The translations under genes and the position numbers were made by a program. The notes beneath the pieces are model-generated. The model did no database searches. It was not told where the DNA came from and saw only the letters and a list, made by a program, of their open reading frames with translations. From contig USJF01000062.1 of the NCBI GenBank assembly GCA_900554935.1, forward strand, positions 1 to 7,205: 7,205 nt of DNA, given 5' to 3'. The stretch comes from an uncultured Porphyromonas sp. Lineage in GTDB: Bacteria > Bacteroidota > Bacteroidia > Bacteroidales > Porphyromonadaceae. This document shows positions 1-4,667 of this stretch, piece by piece. The number at the start of each line of letters is the position of its first letter. Position 1 is the stretch's first letter.

Positions 1-116
1 AAGGTGGCGTAGGTAAAACTACCACAACGATTAACCTCGCAGCTTCTCTGGCAACGCTGGAGAAAAAAGTGCTGGTTATTGATGCAGACCCTCAGGCCAG
101 ACTAGCGACTCTCTAG
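1..116 (+). pseudogene. ParA/Soj-type ATPase, N-terminal fragment, cut at both sides
   Basis: Reading from base 3, the translation begins GGVGKTTTT, the deviant Walker A loop of ParA/MinD ATPases, and continues [13 protein letters not shown], then [10 protein letters not shown], the Walker A' strand and aspartate. This is the classic N-terminus of Soj/ParA proteins, which act in chromosome or plasmid partition. The start codon lies left of the window. Family proteins continue after DPQ with an N-A-x-x-G stretch and about 200 further residues. Here the frame reads only R-L-A-T-L and stops at 114-116. No other frame resumes ParA-like sequence, so this is a break and not a simple frameshift. Recognisable ParA sequence ends near base 98, where it runs into a GYF_2-like fragment on the opposite strand. 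Family assignment is strong. Whether the break is real or an assembly artefact cannot be decided from the sequence. Confidence 0.85.
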
Positions 117-198
117 TAATCCCCTTACCTTTTAGCTCTGCTAGAGTCACAGGCCCTTGCTGCTGGCCATTAAGTGAGTAATAATATGTTTTTTCCAT
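76..198 (-). pseudogene. GYF_2 (DUF4339) domain protein, N-terminal fragment truncated by the junction
   Basis: Minus-strand frame starting at ATG 198-196 and ending at TAA 78-76, 40 codons. It begins MEKTYYYSLNGQQQGPVT, followed by LAELKGKGIT and [10 protein letters not shown]. This matches the GYF_2/DUF4339 pattern: aromatic cluster, N-G-x-x-x-G-P, an L-x-E-L helix, G-I-T, then L-V-W-x-E-G. The start is well fixed, because an in-frame stop lies five codons upstream (213-211) with no other start between. Genuine family members continue with another Trp and usually a membrane-spanning tail. Here homology fades after about residue 38, where the antisense of parA begins, so the C-terminus is missing. 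GYF_2 proteins are thought to bind partner peptides at membranes; no specific function is claimed. A perfect TAnnTTTG element lies upstream at 248-241. The call rests on pattern recognition of about 35 residues. Confidence 0.72.
85..99. other. Chimeric junction between parA and GYF_2 fragments
   Basis: Bases 81-98 encode D-A-D-P-Q-A of ParA on the + strand. Bases 99-85 encode W-P-E-G-L of the GYF_2 frame on the - strand. Both readings suit their families, so the join lies inside this short stretch and may involve up to about 14 bases of shared sequence (microhomology). To the left only ParA makes sense; to the right only GYF_2 does. The two genes therefore face each other and each has lost its 3' part. 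Confidence 0.65.
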
Positions 199-240
199 GG
201 TGAATAAGTATTATTGTGATACATGGTTTAGTAATATCTG

Positions 241-248
241 CAAACATA
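241..248 (-). promoter_or_regulatory. Candidate -7 element for the leftward GYF_2 gene
   Basis: The + strand reads CAAACATA, which on the - strand is TATGTTTG, a full match to the Bacteroidetes -7 consensus TAnnTTTG. Transcription would begin roughly 4-7 bases further left, leaving a leader of about 35-40 bases before the ATG at 198. I do not find a good -33 TTTG at the usual spacing, so this rests on the -7 element and its position alone. Confidence 0.35.
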
Positions 249-324
249 CAAAAAATATACCTCGGTAGTAGTAAAGTATCTTTAATTCTAGCATCAACTA
301 TTAATTTATGTGAGTGTGTAAATG

Positions 325-356
325 ATTGGGGTAATAGATACTTTTTTGTAAGTTTG
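325..356 (+). promoter_or_regulatory. Candidate promoter of the rightward gene cluster
   Basis: TAAGTTTG at 349-356 is a full match to the Bacteroidetes -7 element TAnnTTTG. ATTG at 325-328 is a three-of-four match to the -33 TTTG, with 20 bases between them, within the usual range. Transcription would start near 360-363, at or just before the ATG codons at 362 and 365, implying a leaderless or nearly leaderless message for the CPBP gene. It is the best candidate for driving the whole cluster, because the downstream gaps are too short for strong promoters of their own. Confidence 0.4.
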
Positions 357-361
357 TGGAT

Positions 362-1216
362 ATGATGGATGGTATATCTCAGAGCTACTCTCCTTGCTCC
401 CATCCGCGTGGGGGGTATCTCTTTTCGTTGTGGGGCTTTATGCTTCTTTTCGTGGTGGTGATGTCTGTATTGATTATGCCACTACTTGGTTTGCTCTGCG
501 CTCCGGGCTACGAGAAGTATGGCGGTATGCTGGTGCAGGGGCTACTGCTCTTTGCGCTACCGGCGTGGTTGGTGGAGCAATACTATAGGCGTAGCCAGAT
601 GGAGCGGGTATGGCAGCTGAGGTGGAGCGATGCTCGGCTAGATCATCTTCCTCGCTTTGTGGTGCTGGTGCTTCTTGCTATGTGTGGCAGTCTCCTACTA
701 GAGTCGGCGATGAGCCTCTTCCCCGTGCCTAAGTTTTTTGTGCAGATGGAGGAGCAGCTGACGATGGAGTATGAGGCACTCCTTACGGAGAAAAGGCTTT
801 TGGCTCGGATACTTATTTACATCGCTACTATTGTGGTGGCGCCACTTGGGGAGGAGCTCTTCTTCAGAGGAGGCGTGCAGGGGTGGTTGCTTTGTCGCTT
901 CCGCAACCCTCATATTGCGGTGTGGGTGGCGGCTCTGCTCTTTAGTGCGATGCACATGCAGTGGAGTGGCTTCCCGAGTAGGCTTTTGCTGGGAGGTGTG
1001 ATTGGCTATGTGGCGCTTTACCGTGGGCTTTGGGTGGCGATCCTATTTCATATGGTGAATAATGCGATGACCTTTGTACTAGGGTCTAATGATCTGAAGC
1101 TAGGTCTCGGCTGGGGCTTTGCTGTGATGCTACTGCTTATTGGCTTAATGATAAGGGATATTAAATACGAGACGAGTAAAGGCTCGGCTATAAACGATTT
1201 GGATGATGAAGCATAA
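362..1216 (+). CDS. CPBP family intramembrane glutamic endopeptidase
   Basis: Multi-pass membrane protein of 284 residues (from ATG 362) belonging to the CPBP/Abi (CAAX protease and bacteriocin-processing) family. The catalytic signature is complete: EELFFRG with E164, E165 and R169; the second motif histidine H198 in FSAMHMQ; and the third motif HMVNN with H230 and N233/N234. Hydrophobic segments lie around residues 20-48, 55-70, 98-117, 147-160, 182-198, 203-222 and 245-262. Family members cleave substrates within or near the membrane through a glutamate-activated water; the substrate cannot be told here. The start is uncertain. A GTG at 356 would add two residues but overlaps the perfect -7 element, while ATG 362 or 365 fits better. 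The next in-frame Met (440) would still keep the first membrane segment. The 3' end overlaps the fucosidase gene by 14 bases, suggesting translational coupling. There is no visible Shine-Dalgarno sequence. Confidence 0.9.
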   Translation: MMDGISQSYSPCSHPRGGYLFSLWGFMLLFVVVMSVLIMPLLGLLCAPGYEKYGGMLVQGLLLFALPAWLVEQYYRRSQMERVWQLRWSDARLDHLPRFVVLVLLAMCGSLLLESAMSLFPVPKFFVQMEEQLTMEYEALLTEKRLLARILIYIATIVVAPLGEELFFRGGVQGWLLCRFRNPHIAVWVAALLFSAMHMQWSGFPSRLLLGGVIGYVALYRGLWVAILFHMVNNAMTFVLGSNDLKLGLGWGFAVMLLLIGLMIRDIKYETSKGSAINDLDDEA

Positions 1217-2999
1217 AGTATGGTTGGTGGCTTTGGCCGTGGTTTTATTGGCAGGCTGTGCCAAGGAGAAGGAGGAGAAGCAGTTTGTACAACACCTTGG
1301 ATTTCCTGAGCAGATGTCGCTAGAGGGCAAGGTGGAGATGGCGAGTAGACTGGTGCCTACGGCCGAGCAATTAGCATGGCAGGAGCAGGAGCTGACCGCC
1401 TTTGTGCACTTTGGGGTGAATACCTTTACCGACCGTGAGTGGGGCGATGGCAAGGAGGACCCAGCCCTCTTCAACCCTACCGATCTAGATACCGATCAGT
1501 GGTGTAAGGTGCTGAGTGAGGCGGGCTTTAAGATGGTGATTCTTACGGCTAAGCATCACGATGGCTTCTGCCTATGGCCTACGAAGACTACGGAGCATAG
1601 TGTCGCTTCGTCGCCTTGGAGAGATGGCAAGGGCGATGTGGTGGGTGACCTTGCTAAGTCGTGCCAAAAGTATGGCTTGCGGCTTGGGCTATACCTTTCG
1701 CCTTGGGATAGGAACCACCCTACCTACGGTGAGGGCGATGCCTATAATAAGGTCTATCTGGAGCAGTTGAGGGAACTCCTTACCAATTATGGCGAGGTGT
1801 GGGAGGTATGGTTTGATGGCGCTAATGGTGAGGGACCTAATGGCAAAGTACAGGAGTACGATTGGGAGGCGGTGATCCAGCTGATCAAGGAACTACAGCC
1901 CAATGCCATTACGGCTATTATGGGCCGAGATGTGCGGTGGGTAGGTAATGAGAGTGGCTTGGGCCGTGAGACGGAGTGGAGTGCCACTGTGGTACCGCCG
2001 GCTTCTCTCGCTAGAGCGAAAGCCATCAAGGAGACTTTGGGGATCGATGAGATGTCGAAGGACCTAGGTAGCCGAGAGATGCTGGAGGAGGCGAAGGAGC
2101 TCTTCTGGTACCCTAGCGAGGTGGATGTGAGTATCCGCCCGGGATGGTTTTACCACGAATATGAGTCGCCAAAGACGCTCGGTGCTCTGGCCAATATTTA
2201 CTTCCAATCGGTGGGGATGAACTCGTCACTGCTGCTGAATATCCCGCCTAATAGGGAGGGAAAGCTGGCCGATGTGGATGTGCAGCGTATCCAGGAGCTA
2301 GGTCGCTTTGTACGTCAATTTTATGCGACAGATGCGGTGAGGGACTTTAAGCCTTTTACACTAGAGGTAGGAGACTACAAGGAGGTGGAGCTGGATGATG
2401 CGGAGATGGTCTCTGCTATTTTGCTACAAGAGGAGATCGCTAAGGGGCAGAGAGTGGAGTCCTTTGAGCTAGAGGCTCTCGTGGGCAAAGAGTGGCGTAA
2501 GATCGGCAAGGGAACTACGATCGGATACAAACGGATCATTCTACTGGATCAACCAGTGCGGGCAACTAGGCTCCGGCTGAAGCTCTTGGAGTGTAGGGGG
2601 GTGGCGAATATCAGCCATCTGGCAGCGCATCAGGTGCCGAATATAGAGGAGATGAGTATCGCCGCTGAGGGAGTGGTGATGGAGAAGAAGGGGTGGAAGG
2701 TGATTGCGGAGCGTCCTTTTACTCTGGAGCTAGATGAGCTGACGGAGATGGAAGGCTTTCGGTATACGCCTAGTGGCAAAGGTGAGAACGTGATCACTAA
2801 TTATACGCTATCGGGAAGTACGGATGGTAAGGAGTGGGAGATGCTGAGCATGGGGGAGTTTGGTAATATCCTCAATAACCCTATACCGCAGTATCAAAAG
2901 CTATCGGAGCGAAAGCGGATGAAGTATCTCCGCTTTACGGGGACTAATCGTAATGGAAGGGATGTGGTCCCTCATATTGATGAACTAGATATATTTTAA
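1203..2999 (+). CDS. GH29 alpha-L-fucosidase, lipoprotein
   Basis: Exo-glycosidase of 598 residues that removes alpha-linked L-fucose from glycans. A lipoprotein signal (MMKHKVWLVALAVVLLAGC) puts the lipidated cysteine at C19, followed by AKEKEEK. An acidic stretch there resembles the Bacteroidetes surface-export signal, so outer-surface display is possible. The GH29 barrel spans about 45-365: VHFG with H69, AKHHDGF with H118/H119, and EVWFDGA with D205 as the likely nucleophile. E250 in WVGNESG is the best acid/base candidate by spacing. The WFDGA and GRDVRWVGNE pattern points to subfamily B, whose characterised members prefer alpha-1,3/1,4-fucose in Lewis-type structures; this is inference. 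Two beta-sandwich domains follow, about 380-476 (GTTIGYKRI) and 490-598 (NYTLSGSTDGKEWE), the latter like F5/8-type discoidin modules. ATG 1206 is an equally possible start. No SusC/SusD or other glycan-use genes are visible nearby. Confidence 0.92.
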   Translation: MMKHKVWLVALAVVLLAGCAKEKEEKQFVQHLGFPEQMSLEGKVEMASRLVPTAEQLAWQEQELTAFVHFGVNTFTDREWGDGKEDPALFNPTDLDTDQWCKVLSEAGFKMVILTAKHHDGFCLWPTKTTEHSVASSPWRDGKGDVVGDLAKSCQKYGLRLGLYLSPWDRNHPTYGEGDAYNKVYLEQLRELLTNYGEVWEVWFDGANGEGPNGKVQEYDWEAVIQLIKELQPNAITAIMGRDVRWVGNESGLGRETEWSATVVPPASLARAKAIKETLGIDEMSKDLGSREMLEEAKELFWYPSEVDVSIRPGWFYHEYESPKTLGALANIYFQSVGMNSSLLLNIPPNREGKLADVDVQRIQELGRFVRQFYATDAVRDFKPFTLEVGDYKEVELDDAEMVSAILLQEEIAKGQRVESFELEALVGKEWRKIGKGTTIGYKRIILLDQPVRATRLRLKLLECRGVANISHLAAHQVPNIEEMSIAAEGVVMEKKGWKVIAERPFTLELDELTEMEGFRYTPSGKGENVITNYTLSGSTDGKEWEMLSMGEFGNILNNPIPQYQKLSERKRMKYLRFTGTNRNGRDVVPHIDELDIF

Positions 3000-3006
3000 G
3001 TGAGAT

Positions 3007-3855
3007 ATGAAGACAAGATATATAGGTGCCCACGTATCGGCATCGGGAGGGGTGTCGAATGCGGTGGCTAATGCTCTGGAGATAGGGGCAAATGCCTTTG
3101 CACTATTTACTCGTAACCAACGGCAGTGGTACCCAAAGCCACTGGAGGAGGAGGAGATAGAGAAGTTTAGAAGTGCCGTGAAGGAGGCGGGCATTGAGCC
3201 AAAGCATATCCTTCCGCATGCTAGCTACCTTATTAATCTCGGTAATCCTGACCATGAGAATCTCAAGAAGAGCCGAGATGCCTTTCTTGATGAGATGCAG
3301 CGCTGCGAGCAATTGGGGCTGACGCTCCTCAACTTCCACCCCGGAAGCCACCTCAATAAGATGAGTGAGGAGGATTGTCTTGCACAGATAGCAGAGGAGC
3401 TCAATATCGCTCTTCAGAAGACGAAGGGGGTGACGGCGGTGCTGGAGAATACCGCTGGCCAGGGTACGAACTTGGGTTATCGCTTTGAGCATCTGAAGGC
3501 GATTATAGACCAGGTGGAGGAAAAAAGTCGTGTGGGTATTTGTATTGATACGGCTCACACGCTCGCAGCTGGCTATGATATCCGAACGGAAGAGGGGTAT
3601 CGGGAGACGATGTATCAGGTAGATAAGATAATAGGTCTGGAGTATCTCAAGGGGATACACCTCAATGACTCGCTAAAGGAGTTGGCTAGCCGTGTGGACC
3701 GTCACGCCTCTGTAGGAGAGGGGGTGATGGGGATGACGCTCTTCGAGGTGCTGATGCAGGATGAACGCCTGGCGGATATTCCTATTATTCTGGAGACTCC
3801 CAATCCCGACCGCTGGGCGGAGGAGATTGCTCTATTACGCACATTCGCTAAGTAA
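3007..3855 (+). CDS. nfo: Endonuclease IV (AP endonuclease)
   Basis: Cytosolic base-excision repair enzyme of 282 residues, full length for the family. It cuts DNA 5' of abasic sites and trims blocked 3' ends using three metal ions. All nine metal ligands known from E. coli Nfo can be matched, shifted by two positions: H71, H111 (NFHPGSHL), E147 (VLENTAGQG), D181 and H184 ([13 protein letters not shown]), H218 (GIHLNDS), D231 and H233 (DRHASVGEG), and E263 (ILETPNPD). The N-terminal [10 protein letters not shown] signature is present. It starts 7 bases after the fucosidase stop and ends 1 base before ispE, so it is almost certainly cotranscribed with both. No Shine-Dalgarno sequence is visible, as is usual in Bacteroidota. 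Nothing looks damaged. Confidence 0.97.
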   Translation: MKTRYIGAHVSASGGVSNAVANALEIGANAFALFTRNQRQWYPKPLEEEEIEKFRSAVKEAGIEPKHILPHASYLINLGNPDHENLKKSRDAFLDEMQRCEQLGLTLLNFHPGSHLNKMSEEDCLAQIAEELNIALQKTKGVTAVLENTAGQGTNLGYRFEHLKAIIDQVEEKSRVGICIDTAHTLAAGYDIRTEEGYRETMYQVDKIIGLEYLKGIHLNDSLKELASRVDRHASVGEGVMGMTLFEVLMQDERLADIPIILETPNPDRWAEEIALLRTFAK

Positions 3856-3856
3856 G

Positions 3857-4657
3857 ATGATCCGTTTACCTAAAGCTAAGATTAATCTCGGGCTTCGGAT
3901 CCTCCGTCGCCGTACAGATGGTTACCACGATATTGAGACGCTCCTTCTGCCTATTCCGCTACGGGATGCCTTGGAGGTATTGCCGAGTGATGGAGAAATG
4001 AAGTACGACTTTGGTGACTGGGGCGAACCGTCGGAAGACAACCTTGTGGTGCGTGCATACCATATGGTGAAGGAAGTGAATCCTGAGTTACCTCCTGTGG
4101 AGATTATCCTCCGAAAGCGGATTCCTACCGGTGCCGGGCTGGGAGGTGGCTCCTCGGATGCTTCTAATATGCTCCTGCTCCTTGACGAGCTCTTTGAGCT
4201 GAAGATGAGCTACCACGAGATGCACCAGATGGCTACTCGATTAGGGGCGGACTGTCCTTTCTTTCTCCGTGACGAACCACAATTGGCCGAGGGGATTGGA
4301 GAGAAGTTAAGCCCTTTCCCGCTAAATCTGGAGGGGAAAGTGCTTACGTTGCTACATAGCGACTTGCATATCTCTACGGCCGAAGCTTATGGCGGTGTAG
4401 TACCGTCGGAGGCAGGGCCGTCGCTTCGTGAGGTGCTAGCAGGTCCGATAGAGGAGTGGCGTGGAACCTTGTACAATGCCTTTGAGCCACATATCTTTCA
4501 GCGATACCCCATGCTTGCCCACGGCAAAGAGCAGCTCTACCGAGCTGGAGCCACTTACGCTGCTATGAGCGGTAGTGGATCTACACTATTTGCCCTTAGC
4601 AATGCTCCGTTACTATTGTCCGATTGGAAAGGAACTCAACAAACATACACACTCTAA
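3857..4657 (+). CDS. ispE: 4-diphosphocytidyl-2-C-methyl-D-erythritol kinase
   Basis: GHMP-superfamily kinase of 266 residues. It phosphorylates CDP-methylerythritol at the 2-hydroxyl with ATP, the fourth enzymatic step of the MEP route to IPP and DMAPP. The N-terminus RLPKAKINLGLRI carries the conserved K8, and TDGYHDIETLL follows as in all IspE proteins. The glycine-rich ATP loop PTGAGLGGGSSDAS lies at 90-103. The catalytic aspartate is D132 in GADCPFFL, and the third motif MSGSGSTLFAL starts at 237. It is slightly shorter than the E. coli enzyme (about 283). The frame is open back to 3761, but ATG 3857 is chosen because it puts K8 at the family position and sits 1 base after the nfo stop; the upstream extension is just nfo in another frame. 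As the only visible MEP gene here, it is isolated from its pathway partners. Confidence 0.96.
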   Translation: MIRLPKAKINLGLRILRRRTDGYHDIETLLLPIPLRDALEVLPSDGEMKYDFGDWGEPSEDNLVVRAYHMVKEVNPELPPVEIILRKRIPTGAGLGGGSSDASNMLLLLDELFELKMSYHEMHQMATRLGADCPFFLRDEPQLAEGIGEKLSPFPLNLEGKVLTLLHSDLHISTAEAYGGVVPSEAGPSLREVLAGPIEEWRGTLYNAFEPHIFQRYPMLAHGKEQLYRAGATYAAMSGSGSTLFALSNAPLLLSDWKGTQQTYTL

Positions 4658-4667
4658 ATTTAAACTT

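Larger units (their letters stand above)
199..361. other. AT-rich divergent intergenic region
   Basis: This stretch separates the GYF_2 start (198, leftward) from the CPBP start (362, rightward). It is visibly richer in A and T than the genes on either side, as expected for a Bacteroidota promoter region. It holds one candidate promoter element for each direction, listed separately. I see no convincing small RNA, riboswitch, tRNA or long repeat in it. Confidence 0.6.

Noticed and set aside
95..168. Nested inverted repeats (GGCCAG with CTGGCC, GACTCT with AGAGTC), considered as an insertion-element end or attenuator
   Set aside because: They fall inside the GYF_2 coding frame, have unequal internal loops, and are explained by coding sequence.
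99..178. Frameshifted continuation of parA beyond the break
   Set aside because: A + strand frame stays open to 178, but its translation has no ParA character, whereas the - strand gives a clear GYF_2 pattern.
180..215. Seven-base perfect inverted repeat AATAATA/TATTATT
   Set aside because: A short, purely A/T stem with a 22-base loop is expected by chance in AT-rich DNA, and there is no T-run placed for termination.
277..284. TATCTTTA as an alternative -7 element for the rightward cluster
   Set aside because: It is one mismatch from consensus with no -33 element at suitable spacing; the 349-356 match is better.
170..403. Minus-strand open frame of 77 codons from 403 to 170
   Set aside because: It starts inside the CPBP gene, has no recognisable domain, and crosses the divergent promoter region and the GYF_2 start in a different frame.
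3103..3660. Minus-strand open frame of 185 codons
   Set aside because: It lies wholly within nfo, whose frame carries all nine metal ligands; the antisense product resembles nothing.
3761..3856. Longer start for ispE
   Set aside because: The extra 32 codons overlap the end of nfo in another frame and precede the conserved IspE N-terminus; ATG 3857 gives the family-typical lysine position.
4655..4662. TAAATTTA as a separate promoter for the S9 peptidase
   Set aside because: It has one mismatch, no -33 element at suitable distance, and overlaps the ispE stop; it is more simply an AT-rich start region.
4575..4667. Longer start for the S9 peptidase
   Set aside because: It would bury a clean signal peptide behind 31 residues encoded by the end of ispE in another frame.
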